From assembly GCA_938091335.1 (NCBI GenBank), contig CALLJG010000002.1, positions 36,435 to 100,434 of the forward strand: 64,000 nucleotides of DNA, in the 5' to 3' direction. A program made the position numbers and the translations under genes. The notes below the pieces were generated by a model. The model saw only the letters and a list, made by a program, of their open reading frames with translations, did no database searches and was not told the DNA's origin. This DNA comes from an uncultured Thermodesulfobacterium sp. (GTDB lineage Bacteria; Desulfobacterota; Thermodesulfobacteria; Thermodesulfobacteriales; Thermodesulfobacteriaceae). How positions within the stretch are numbered: position 1 is the first letter of the stretch; the number at the start of each line of letters is the position of its first letter. This document shows positions 8,162 to 16,105 of the stretch, piece after piece.

Positions 8162-9369
8162 TTAAAAAGGTATTTTTGACTCATAAGATGAATTTTTTTA
8201 AAACATTTATTCATTACCACCTTTATATTTTCTTTTTCTGCTAGTTCTTTAGCTTGTTCATTTACAATTCCTTCCTGCATCCAAATTACTTTTGGTTTCA
8301 ATTTTATCGCAGCTTCTACTATAGGTAACACTTGATCCGATCTTCTAAAAATAACAATAACTTCAGGTGAAAAATCAGAGGGAATTTCCAAAAGAGAAGG
8401 ATATACCTTTTGCCCTAAGATTTCTTTAACTGCAGGATTAACAGGAACAACTTTAAATCCTTGTTTAAGTAAATATTCCATCACTATATAACTTGGACGT
8501 TCAGACTTAGGGCTTGCTCCAACTATTACAATATTTTTATATTTTTGAGGAATTTCTAAAATTTCAAATGGTATAGCAGAATAATCAGGTAACATACAAA
8601 TCTCTTTTTTTACTCTTATTTTACATATTTCTAAGAACTTATATGGATCAAGAGAGGCTCCACCTACTAATACCCCATCTATATTAGGTTTTTTCATTAA
8701 ATCCTTAATATTAAAGGGAGAGACACTCCCACCATAAAGTATTCTAATATTTTCTACTATTTCTTTAGAAAATATATCTTTTAATTTCTCTCTAATAAAT
8801 AAGTGAACTTGTTCAGCTTCTTCTGGGGTTGCATTAATTCCTGTTCCTATAGCCCAAACAGGTTCATAAGCAATAACTATTGATTTAGCCTCTATTTTTT
8901 CAAGTTTTTTAAGCCCTTCAAATAATTGTTTTCCCACAACTTCTAAAGTTTTATAATTTTTTCTTTCTTCTAATGTTTCTCCTACACATAATATTGGTAT
9001 TAATCCACACTTATATACACCTTCTACTCTTTTTGAAATTATTTCATCTGTTTCACCAAAAAGGTGTCTTCTCTCAGAATGTCCTAAAATCACATATTCT
9101 ACTCCTAATTCTTTTAACATAATAGGAGATATTTCTCCTGTAAAGGGACCTTCTTTTGCCCAGCAAGCATTTTGTGCTCCAAGTTTAATTGGAGTTCCTT
9201 CTGTTAACTTTTGAACTATTGGTAAAACTGTAAAAGGAGGAGCTATCATAATCTCTCTATCAGAGAAATCTATCTCTGAAATTTTTGACAAGAATTCATT
9301 AAAAAATTGTTGAGTTTCTTTTTGAGTTTTATGCATTTTCCAATTTCCAGCAAAAAGATATTTCTTCAT
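8158..9369 (-). CDS. tpiA: Triosephosphate isomerase fused to a CoA-binding (YccU-type) domain
   Basis: Residues 1-252 are a complete triosephosphate isomerase, interconverting dihydroxyacetone phosphate and glyceraldehyde 3-phosphate: AGNWKMH with K11, catalytic H97 in GHSERR, catalytic E169 in YEPVWAIGTG, and LYGGSV and VGGASL near the end. Residues about 260-403 form a second domain of the CoA_binding_2/YccU family: IVGASPKSERPSYIVMEYLL, VVPVNP, EVIVIFRRSDQV, VIWMQEGI. Both are in one open frame of 403 codons, whereas TpiA is normally about 250 residues and YccU about 140. An internal ATG at 8593-8595 (residue 259) after a weak GAG-rich stretch could allow separate translation of the second part. 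pgk is 2 bases upstream. A sequencing frameshift joining two genes cannot be excluded. Confidence 0.9.
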   Translation of the reverse strand: MKKYLFAGNWKMHKTQKETQQFFNEFLSKISEIDFSDREIMIAPPFTVLPIVQKLTEGTPIKLGAQNACWAKEGPFTGEISPIMLKELGVEYVILGHSERRHLFGETDEIISKRVEGVYKCGLIPILCVGETLEERKNYKTLEVVGKQLFEGLKKLEKIEAKSIVIAYEPVWAIGTGINATPEEAEQVHLFIREKLKDIFSKEIVENIRILYGGSVSPFNIKDLMKKPNIDGVLVGGASLDPYKFLEICKIRVKKEICMLPDYSAIPFEILEIPQKYKNIVIVGASPKSERPSYIVMEYLLKQGFKVVPVNPAVKEILGQKVYPSLLEIPSDFSPEVIVIFRRSDQVLPIVEAAIKLKPKVIWMQEGIVNEQAKELAEKENIKVVMNKCFKKIHLMSQKYLFK

Positions 9370-9371
9370 CT

Positions 9372-10535
9372 TTAACTTTTAAGAACTTTTAATCCAGGTA
9401 ATTCCTTTCCTTCTAAGTATTCTAAAAATGCTCCTCCCGCAGTAGAAATATAAGAAAAAGCAGTTTCTACACCAGCAAGTTTAATAGCTAAAATAGTATC
9501 TCCTCCTCCTGCTATTGTCACTGAAGGTAAAGAAGCTATTTTTCTTGCTAAAGCTACTGTACCTTTATGAAAAGGAGGTTTTTCAAAATATCCCATTGGT
9601 CCATTCCAAATCAAGGTCTTTGACCCTTCTAAAGCATGAGAAAATAATTTTATAGTTTCAGTGCCTATATCAAAAATTTTATCATCTTCTGTAATCTCTG
9701 CTAAACCTATTTCCATAATATCCTCATCTCTTTCAACTACCACATCTACAGGAAGATAAAGTTTTACTTCTTGTTCTTTAGCATATTTCATTATTTCTTT
9801 TGCAGTATCTAAATGATTATTTTCTAAGAGGGAAGCCCCTACTGAATAACCTTTAGCATGTAAAAAGGTATTAGCCATTGCTCCACCAATTATTAATTTA
9901 TCTACTTTGTTAATGAGATTTTTTAAAATACCTATTTTTGAAGAAACCTTACTTCCTCCAACTACTGCGTAAAATGGTCTTTCAGGTTTACTTACAACTT
10001 TAGAAAGATATTTCAATTCTTTTTCCATTTGAAATCCTATCCCTTTCTCTCGAACTAAGTTTGCTACTCCTACTACTGAAGCATGTACTCTATGACAAAC
10101 TGAAAAAGCATCATTTATAAATATATCTGCAAATTTAGCCAACAATTTAGCAAATTCTATGCTATTTTCTGTTTCTCCTATATAGAATCTAACATTTTCT
10201 AAAAGTAAAACTTCACCTTCTTTCAATTCTTTTATCATCCTATCCACAGAGTCTTCGGTTAGATCTTCTAAAAATTTCACAGGAGCTTTTAAAATCTTTT
10301 TAAGATATTCGTATACAGGTTTTAGGGAAAATTCAGGACTTCTTTTTCCTTTAGGTCTTCCTAAATGTGAACAAAGTATTGCTTTACCAAAAGATTGAAT
10401 TACATAGTTAATAGTAGGAAGAGTTTCTATAATTCTTGTATCATCAATTATTTTTTCATTTTCCATGGGCACATTAAAATCAACTCTTATTAAAACCTTT
10501 TTATTTTTGAGATCGAAATCTCTTAGAGACCTCAT
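9372..10535 (-). CDS. pgk: Phosphoglycerate kinase
   Basis: Catalyses the reversible transfer of phosphate between 1,3-bisphosphoglycerate and ADP in glycolysis/gluconeogenesis. The 387-residue length is typical. Visible signatures are KKVLIRVDFNVPM near the N-terminus, LCSHLGRPKG, the substrate-binding FINDAFSVCHRVHAS, VGGSKVSSKI, and the C-terminal nucleotide region IWNGPMGYFE and GGGDTILAI. It lies directly upstream of tpiA in the same operon, with eno and ppsA elsewhere in the window. Confidence 0.98.
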   Translation of the reverse strand: MRSLRDFDLKNKKVLIRVDFNVPMENEKIIDDTRIIETLPTINYVIQSFGKAILCSHLGRPKGKRSPEFSLKPVYEYLKKILKAPVKFLEDLTEDSVDRMIKELKEGEVLLLENVRFYIGETENSIEFAKLLAKFADIFINDAFSVCHRVHASVVGVANLVREKGIGFQMEKELKYLSKVVSKPERPFYAVVGGSKVSSKIGILKNLINKVDKLIIGGAMANTFLHAKGYSVGASLLENNHLDTAKEIMKYAKEQEVKLYLPVDVVVERDEDIMEIGLAEITEDDKIFDIGTETIKLFSHALEGSKTLIWNGPMGYFEKPPFHKGTVALARKIASLPSVTIAGGGDTILAIKLAGVETAFSYISTAGGAFLEYLEGKELPGLKVLKS

Positions 10536-10564
10536 AGATTTTCTCCTTTTTAATTAGATGTAGC

Positions 10565-11041
10565 TTAAAATTGAGTTATCTTTTTTAAAAGATTTATCAT
10601 TTCTAAAGCACTTAACGCAGCTTCTGCTCCTTTGTTGCCTGCTTTTGTCCCTGCTCTTTCTACAGCTTGTTCAATAGTGTCAGTAGTTAAAATTCCAAAA
10701 ATGATGGGTATTCCAGTTTCTAACATTACTTGAGCTATACCTTTAGAAGTTTCTGCAGCAATATATTCAAAATGTGGAGTGGCACCTCTTATGATAGCTC
10801 CTAAACATAAAATAGCATCAAAATTTTTAGTTTCTGCTAGTTTCTTAGCAACTAAAGGAATTTCAAAGGCACCAGGGACCCAAACTATATAAATATTTTC
10901 TTCTAAAACCTTGTGTCTTTTTAAAATATCTAAAGCTCCTTCCAAAAGTTTTTGAGTAATAAAAACATTAAATCTACTTATTACTATCCCTATCTTGACT
11001 CCCTCACCTTCATAAAGTCCTTCTAAAATTACACACCTCAT
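10565..11041 (-). CDS. ribH: 6,7-dimethyl-8-ribityllumazine synthase
   Basis: Penultimate enzyme of riboflavin synthesis; it condenses the ribityl-pyrimidine with 3,4-dihydroxy-2-butanone 4-phosphate. The 158 residues show the family motifs [58 protein letters not shown] and the catalytic histidine region GATPHFEY. ribD lies far away at 48101. No FMN riboswitch is present; the gene sits inside an operon between the FtsB-like gene (4-base overlap) and pgk (29 bases). Confidence 0.97.
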   Translation of the reverse strand: MRCVILEGLYEGEGVKIGIVISRFNVFITQKLLEGALDILKRHKVLEENIYIVWVPGAFEIPLVAKKLAETKNFDAILCLGAIIRGATPHFEYIAAETSKGIAQVMLETGIPIIFGILTTDTIEQAVERAGTKAGNKGAEAALSALEMINLLKKITQF

Positions 11042-11373
11042 TTTATTATCTCCTTTTGACTTTTATAGTAATAAGGAGAATATAAAAAAATTTTTTCACC
11101 TTTCTTTATATATCCATATCTAGTTCTTAAAATTTCTTCATAAAATATATCAGATTTAGATAACTTTTGAATCTCCCATTTAAAATATTTATTTTCACTT
11201 TTAATATTATTTATTTCTTTTAGTTCCCTTTTTATTATAAAACTTAATAGCAAATAAATAGACATACTCAAAATAAGTCCTATTATTAAAATGGTTAATA
11301 CCCATTTTCTTATCTTTTTCTTCTTTTTTTTGTAAGGCTTTACAATAATTTGAGGGTGATATCTTTTGGTCAT
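11038..11373 (-). CDS. FtsB/DivIC-like septum protein
   Basis: A 111-residue bitopic membrane protein. It has a very basic cytoplasmic N-terminus ([12 protein letters not shown]), one transmembrane segment at about residues 24-47, a predicted coiled-coil stretch ([23 protein letters not shown] is too long to be other than helical), and the motif [11 protein letters not shown] typical of FtsB/DivIC (septum formation initiator family). FtsB-type proteins join FtsL and FtsQ in the divisome. Overlap with ribH is 4 bases, and it lies 3 bases after the secreted-protein gene. The family assignment rests on layout and the short motif. Confidence 0.7.
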   Translation of the reverse strand: MTKRYHPQIIVKPYKKKKKKIRKWVLTILIIGLILSMSIYLLLSFIIKRELKEINNIKSENKYFKWEIQKLSKSDIFYEEILRTRYGYIKKGEKIFLYSPYYYKSQKEIIK

Positions 11374-11376
11374 ATT

Positions 11377-12057
11377 TTAAAACCATTGCCAAGGAGACCA
11401 ATGATATACTTCTTGTAAAGCTTCTTTAGAGCTAAGTGATTGAGGCTCGACAGATTTAAGGGATTGAGGGTTAATTTTTAAAGCTGGATTAATAGAATAT
11501 CCAGGAGGAGGGGGTGGTGGAGGAATATTTATTTTTACTTCAAATTCTTCTTTACTAGAAAATATTTTTAAAAACAAATTATTTATTTTATTAATAAGGT
11601 TTATTTTATTCCCAAAAGATTCTTTCTCTAAAGATATTGCCATATTAGTAATATCTTGACTAAAAATTACATTTTTAATTTCTTCACAAAAAGTTTTAAC
11701 TTTAAAAGGTAGTTGAAGATTTTCTATTTTTTCTTTTTTTGAGTAAATTGAGTTAAAAAAAATATTATCTTTTAAATCAAATGTAATTTCTGAAAAATTT
11801 TCAGATGATTTTATAGAAATATTCAAAATATAGTGAATTTGAGAATTTCTCTCTTTTTCTTTTAAAGGTATTAAGACCAATTGAGAAGGAACTTCTAAAT
11901 TTTCTAAAATGTTTTTTTCTATTTCTTTTTTAAATTGTGAAGAAATTTCAGAACCTTTCCATTTGATAGGTAAAAGACCCAATCTAACTTCAGCAAAAGC
12001 TATAAAAGGAGTTCCTATTAAAATTAAAAAAATAATAATAAAGATATATTTTTTCAC
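11377..12057 (-). CDS. Secreted protein of unknown function with a seven-proline run
   Basis: A 226-residue protein that I do not recognise. Residues 1-22 form a signal peptide (MKKYIFIIIFLILIGTPFIA-FA), so the mature protein should be exported. The middle is an alternating strand/helix domain beginning EVRLGLLPIKWKG. A run of seven prolines (residues 179-185) is followed by a serine/proline-rich tail and a tryptophan-rich ending (HWSPWQWF). The proline run should need elongation factor P for efficient translation. The ATG overlaps the ppsA stop by 4 bases, and the FtsB-like gene follows after 3 bases. A role in the cell envelope is a guess from the signal peptide and neighbour. Confidence 0.75.
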   Translation of the reverse strand: MKKYIFIIIFLILIGTPFIAFAEVRLGLLPIKWKGSEISSQFKKEIEKNILENLEVPSQLVLIPLKEKERNSQIHYILNISIKSSENFSEITFDLKDNIFFNSIYSKKEKIENLQLPFKVKTFCEEIKNVIFSQDITNMAISLEKESFGNKINLINKINNLFLKIFSSKEEFEVKINIPPPPPPPGYSINPALKINPQSLKSVEPQSLSSKEALQEVYHWSPWQWF

Positions 12058-14489
12058 TTTTCCTTAGATAATTTCTTTTCTTTTTCTGCTACTATAAGTT
12101 TAGTTTTAACTACAGTATCTGGAGTTAAGCTAATAGAGTCTATGCTACATTCTACTAAAAATTCAGCAAACTCAGGAAAATCACTAGGGGCTTGACCACA
12201 AATTCCTATTTTTTTGTTATATTTTTTCGCAATATCTATTACTTCCTTTATTAACTTCTTTATTGCTGGATTTCTTTCATCATAAATATGAGCAACAAGT
12301 TCCGAATCCCTATCAAGTCCAAGAGTTAATTGAGTTAAATCATTAGACCCTATTGAAAAACCATCAAAAACTTTTGCAAATTCCTCAGCTAGAATTACAT
12401 TGCTTGGTATTTCACACATTACATAAACTTCAAGACCATTTTCTCCTTGTTTAAGTCCATTTTTTTCCATTATTTTTATTACTTTCTTTCCTTCTTCAGG
12501 AGTTCTACAAAAAGGAACCATAACTTTTACATTAATTAATCCCATTTCATCTCTTACTTTTTTAATAGCTTTACATTCTAAAGCAAAGGCTGGCTCAAAT
12601 TTAGGATCATAATAACGAGAAGCACCTCTCCATCCTATCATAGGGTTAGATTCTAAAGGTTCATATAAAAATCCACCTGCTAGATTAGCATATTCATTGG
12701 TTTTAAAATCTGAAAATCTAACAATTACTTCATTAGGATAAAAAGCAGCACCTATCATGGCTATTCCTTGTGCTAGTTTATCTACATAAAAATCAGATTT
12801 ATTCTCGTATCCATAAGTCTTTTTTTCTATTAAAGAAACTACCTTTGCTATTTTAGGATCTTTTTTAGCTTTTTCTTTTAATTTTTCATATTCAATTAAA
12901 GCTAAAGGATGAATTCCTATATGAGAACCTATGATAAATTCTATTCTTGCCAATCCCACACCATCATTTGGAATTTGTCCTTGAGTAAATGCCTGTTCAG
13001 GAATTCCTATATTCATCATAATTTTAGTTTTAGTAAATGGAAGTTTCTCAAGGTCTATTCTTTCTACCTCAAAAGGTATTAAACCATCTAATATTCTTCC
13101 TTCTTCCCCTTGAGTACAATCTACAGTTATTCCCATTCCTGTTTTTATCAATTGAGTTGCTACTTCTGTTCCTACTACACAAGGAATCCCAAGCTCTCTT
13201 GAGACTATAGCTGCATGGCAAGTTCTTCCACCTTTATCTGTTACAATAGCAGAAGCCTTTTTCATAATAGGTTCCCAATCAGGATCTGTCATGGTAGTAA
13301 TTAAAACCTCTCCCTCTTTAAAATTGGCTATCTCACTAACATCTAAAATTACTCTTGCCTTACCTTGACCAATTTTACTCCCTACTGCCTTTCCTGTACA
13401 TATAATTTTTCCTTCCCCCTTCAATTTATAAATTTCATAATATTTTTGTTGTTTTATAGCATGAACTGTTTCTGGACGAGCTTGAACAATATAAAGCTCC
13501 CCTGTACCTACATTTCTTCCATCACCATCTTTTGCCCATTCTATATCCATAGGTCTACCATAATGTTCTTCAATAATAATTCCCCATTTTGCTAAAGTTA
13601 AAATCTCTTCATCATTAAGAACAAATCTTTTTCTCTCTTCTTTAAAAGTTTTAATAGTTCTAATAGGATTACGGGAACTTCTACCATATACTATTTTAAT
13701 ATGTTTTTCACCGAGTTTTTTAGAAATTATTGGTTTATATCCTTTTTTAAGAGTATGTTTAAACACATAATATTCATCTGGATTTACTTTTCCTTGAACT
13801 ACAGCTTCTCCTAAACCCCATGCACCTGTAATATAGATTACATCCCTGAATCCGCTTTCGGTATCCAAAGTAAACATAACCCCTGAGCAAGCTACATCAC
13901 TTCTTACCATTTTTTGAACTGCAACAGAAAGATAGACAGAAAAGTGGTTAAATCCTTTATCTTCTCTATAAGAAATAGCTCTATCAGTAAAAAGTGAAGC
14001 AAAGCATTTTTGTACTGCTTTTGTTACGGCTTCTGTTCCCCTAATATTAAGAAAAGTTTCTTGCTGTCCTGCAAAAGAAGCATCTGGTAAATCTTCTGCA
14101 GTAGCTGATGATCTTACTGCCACATCCACATTTTTAAAATACATCTTTTCCAGTTTTATATATGCTTTTTTTATTTCTTCTTCTAAATCTTTAGGCATTT
14201 CTGCTTTCAAAATTAAATTTCTGATTTTTCCTCCTCTACTTTGCAAATCCATAACGTTATGTGTGTCAAGTCCATCTAAAAGTTTTTTTATTTCTCTATC
14301 TAATCTATTTTCACTTATAAAATATTTATAAGCTTCGGCAGTAACAGCAAATCCGTAAGGAATCCTGATACCTTTTTCTGTAAGTCTAGAATACATTTCT
14401 CCAAGAGAAGCATTTTTTCCTCCTACTAAGGGAACATCCTTGTAAGAAATTTCATCAAACCAGAGAATGAAAGGTTTCACAGAACCCAT
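12054..14489 (-). CDS. ppsA: Phosphoenolpyruvate synthase
   Basis: Converts pyruvate and ATP to phosphoenolpyruvate, AMP and phosphate, the entry to gluconeogenesis. The 811 residues show the full three-part layout. The N-terminal ATP-grasp domain has VGGKNASLGEMY and AVRSSATAEDLPDASFAGQQ. The central phosphohistidine domain has GGRTCHAAIVSRELGIPCVVGT. The C-terminal TIM barrel has GWRGASRYYDP, SIGSNDLTQLTLGLDRDS and the acid/base cysteine in GICGQAPSD. It begins a minus-strand operon and has its own promoter (14532-14560). In an anaerobe growing on small organic acids or CO2 it would work with the pgk, tpiA and eno genes also in the window. Confidence 0.97.
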   Translation of the reverse strand: MGSVKPFILWFDEISYKDVPLVGGKNASLGEMYSRLTEKGIRIPYGFAVTAEAYKYFISENRLDREIKKLLDGLDTHNVMDLQSRGGKIRNLILKAEMPKDLEEEIKKAYIKLEKMYFKNVDVAVRSSATAEDLPDASFAGQQETFLNIRGTEAVTKAVQKCFASLFTDRAISYREDKGFNHFSVYLSVAVQKMVRSDVACSGVMFTLDTESGFRDVIYITGAWGLGEAVVQGKVNPDEYYVFKHTLKKGYKPIISKKLGEKHIKIVYGRSSRNPIRTIKTFKEERKRFVLNDEEILTLAKWGIIIEEHYGRPMDIEWAKDGDGRNVGTGELYIVQARPETVHAIKQQKYYEIYKLKGEGKIICTGKAVGSKIGQGKARVILDVSEIANFKEGEVLITTMTDPDWEPIMKKASAIVTDKGGRTCHAAIVSRELGIPCVVGTEVATQLIKTGMGITVDCTQGEEGRILDGLIPFEVERIDLEKLPFTKTKIMMNIGIPEQAFTQGQIPNDGVGLARIEFIIGSHIGIHPLALIEYEKLKEKAKKDPKIAKVVSLIEKKTYGYENKSDFYVDKLAQGIAMIGAAFYPNEVIVRFSDFKTNEYANLAGGFLYEPLESNPMIGWRGASRYYDPKFEPAFALECKAIKKVRDEMGLINVKVMVPFCRTPEEGKKVIKIMEKNGLKQGENGLEVYVMCEIPSNVILAEEFAKVFDGFSIGSNDLTQLTLGLDRDSELVAHIYDERNPAIKKLIKEVIDIAKKYNKKIGICGQAPSDFPEFAEFLVECSIDSISLTPDTVVKTKLIVAEKEKKLSKEK

Positions 14490-14531
14490 TTATTAGTCCT
14501 CCTTTTAAAACTTGCTTTTTTTCTAATTTGG

Positions 14532-14560
14532 ATAATAGCAAAATTTATATTTATTGTCAA
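14532..14560 (-). promoter_or_regulatory. Sigma-70-type promoter of the ppsA operon
   Basis: On the minus strand TTGACA (14560-14555), a 17-base spacer, then TATTAT (14537-14532). Transcription would begin near 14525, about 36 bases before the ppsA ATG, leaving room for a GGAGG-type ribosome site (AAGGAGGACT before the ATG). Confidence 0.7.
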
Positions 14561-14580
14561 GACAAATACAATAAGTTAAA

Positions 14581-14608
14581 TTGACTTTCTCTTTGTGTAT
14601 GCTATTTT
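14581..14608 (+). promoter_or_regulatory. Extended -10 promoter directly before smpB
   Basis: TTGACT (14581-14586), a 16-base spacer ending in TGC, then TATTTT (14603-14608), giving an extended -10 (TGN-TATTTT). The start of transcription would fall at about 14614-14616, on top of the ATG at 14616, suggesting a leaderless or nearly leaderless smpB message. Confidence 0.55.
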
Positions 14609-14615
14609 TAAAATT

Positions 14616-15071
14616 ATGCGAGAAAAACTTATATGTACTAATAAAAAAGCTTATCATTTTTATAATATTGAAGAAACCTATGAAGCAGGAATTCAACTTT
14701 TAGGTTGTGAAGTGAAATCATTAAGACAGGGCAGAGCAAACTTAAATGATAGCTTTGCTAAAATTATAAATGGAGAAATCTTTTTATATAATTTCCACAT
14801 AAGTCCTTACCCACATAGTAGAGAAGCCAAAAATTTGGATCCTACAAGAACAAGAAAATTACTTTTAAAAAAATCAGAAATTAAAAAATTAACAGGTAAA
14901 GTTAAAGAAAAAGGTTACACCCTTATCCCCTTAAGGGTATATTTTAACGAAAGAGGATTTGCAAAAATTGAGCTTGCTTTAGCTAAAGGGAAAAAAATTA
15001 TTGATAGAAGAGAAGAGATAAAAAGAAAAGACTTAGAAAGAGAAATTAAAAGAAAACTTAAAATTAAATGA
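14616..15071 (+). CDS. smpB: SsrA-binding protein SmpB
   Basis: Binds tmRNA and takes it to stalled ribosomes for trans-translation. Visible motifs are [28 protein letters not shown], written here as [16 protein letters not shown] then [16 protein letters not shown], the FHISPYPHS loop and the basic C-terminal tail [16 protein letters not shown], which enters the decoding centre. Start choice: a GTG at 14595 would add seven residues (VYAIFKI) but lies inside the promoter-like sequence, and no ribosome site precedes it, so ATG 14616 ([10 protein letters not shown], 151 residues, a normal length) is preferred. No ssrA gene was seen in the window. Confidence 0.95.
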   Translation: MREKLICTNKKAYHFYNIEETYEAGIQLLGCEVKSLRQGRANLNDSFAKIINGEIFLYNFHISPYPHSREAKNLDPTRTRKLLLKKSEIKKLTGKVKEKGYTLIPLRVYFNERGFAKIELALAKGKKIIDRREEIKRKDLEREIKRKLKIK

Positions 15072-15445
15072 AACCTCTTTATCTTTCTTACAGAAAACAG
15101 ACTATTTTTAATTTCTGGAGAAATAGGAGCAAGGAAAACCACCCTTTTTGATGGTATTTTATATGCTCTTTATGGAGAAGGAAGTATTGAGGGAAGAAGT
15201 CCTAATGACCTTATTTCTCACTTTATAAAAACTTAGATGGAAAAAACCTACAAAATTATTAAACGCCTTCCTGGAAAGACAGACCAGAAACTGTTTCTTT
15301 ATGGATAGAAGATAGACTCTTTCCACTAAAAAATGAAATATTATTGGACTGGATGCTAAACAGTTTAAAAAGGTTTTTTCTTCCACAAGGAGAATATGGA
15401 AAAATAATAATTGCTAAGGGAGAAGAAAGAGAACATCTATTTTAA
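15068..15445 (+). pseudogene. sbcC: Decayed N-terminal remnant of exonuclease subunit SbcC
   Basis: A frameshifted fragment that still reads as the start of SbcC, the Rad50-like ATPase of the SbcCD nuclease. MKPLYLS... opens at 15068, overlapping the smpB stop. A second frame then reads [26 protein letters not shown]: the Walker A region of SbcC with the second conserved glycine of GxGKT changed to arginine. It ends in a stop at 15233-15235. Further pieces follow in other frames: GKTYKIIKR-like (MEKTYKIIKRLPG), IGLDAKQFKK and VFFLPQGEYGKIIIAKGEER, the last matching the SbcC motif with LPQGEF and DEREEIL. It ends with TAA at 15445. Intact SbcC is about 1,000 residues; here only about 125 codons' worth survives and the rest is deleted. 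mobA begins 6 bases later. Confidence 0.85.
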
Positions 15446-15451
15446 ATATAT

Positions 15452-16105
15452 ATGAAGATAGTAATTTTAGCAGGTGGAAAGGGAATAAGAATTGGTGGTA
15501 AAAAGGCATTAGTTCCCTTTTTAAATAAACCTCTTATTTATTGGGTTTTCCAAAAGGTTAAAGAATTTTCTTCTCCTGTCTATATCTCTGTTAAAAATGA
15601 AGAACAAGCAAAAGAAATAGAATATACATTAATTAAGGAAAATATTGATAAAAAAAAATTTTTTTTTATAAAAGATTTAATACCTAAAATAGAGGGACCT
15701 GTGTCAGGTATTTTTTCTGCAATTAATTTTTTCCCAAAAAATGAAATTCTTTTATTTACTGCGGTAGACCAGCCTCTAATAAAAGAAGAGACAATTAAAT
15801 ATTTATCAACTCTTTCTTACATTTTTTGTAATAAGTTTGTAATAACAACCAAAGGTAAAGATAAAATTCTACCTTTTCCCAGCATTTTTCCTTGTTACCT
15901 TGTAGAAGAAATAAAAAATTTTATTTTTTTTGCTCCTCAAAAAAGTCTTTTCAGACTTTTCTCTTATTTAAAAAGTAAAGAGGTTATTTTTTTTATATCT
16001 CACATTAAAATACATTATGAAAATTTTATAAATATTAATACTTTAGAGGAATTAAGAAAATTTGAACAATGTTTTTCCCAGAAATTGAAAATCCAGAAAA
16101 TATAA
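15452..16105 (+). CDS. mobA: Molybdenum cofactor guanylyltransferase (MobA-like)
   Basis: Adds GMP from GTP to molybdopterin to make the MGD cofactor used by DMSO-reductase-family enzymes such as the reductase at 39881-43234. The 217-residue protein has the nucleotidyltransferase loop ILAGGKGIRIGGKKALVPF, the proline-containing VSGIFSAI loop, and the metal-binding aspartate in FTAVDQPLI. The loop resembles LAGGxSxRMGxxKAL, but other nucleotidyltransferases share it, so MobA is the likeliest rather than a certain call. The 3' end overlaps the next gene by 37 bases. The 5' side is the decayed sbcC remnant. Confidence 0.75.
   Translation: MKIVILAGGKGIRIGGKKALVPFLNKPLIYWVFQKVKEFSSPVYISVKNEEQAKEIEYTLIKENIDKKKFFFIKDLIPKIEGPVSGIFSAINFFPKNEILLFTAVDQPLIKEETIKYLSTLSYIFCNKFVITTKGKDKILPFPSIFPCYLVEEIKNFIFFAPQKSLFRLFSYLKSKEVIFFISHIKIHYENFININTLEELRKFEQCFSQKLKIQKI

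Noticed and set aside
10536..10564. FMN riboswitch expected before ribH, and likewise before ribD at 48101.
   Set aside because: ribH lies inside an operon with only 29 bases before pgk, and ribD overlaps its upstream gene; neither gap can hold an FMN aptamer.
12054..14489. Alternative call of ppsA as pyruvate phosphate dikinase.
   Set aside because: The N-terminal VGGKNASLGEM start, overall length of 811 and the C-terminal LTPDTVV ending fit phosphoenolpyruvate synthase better.
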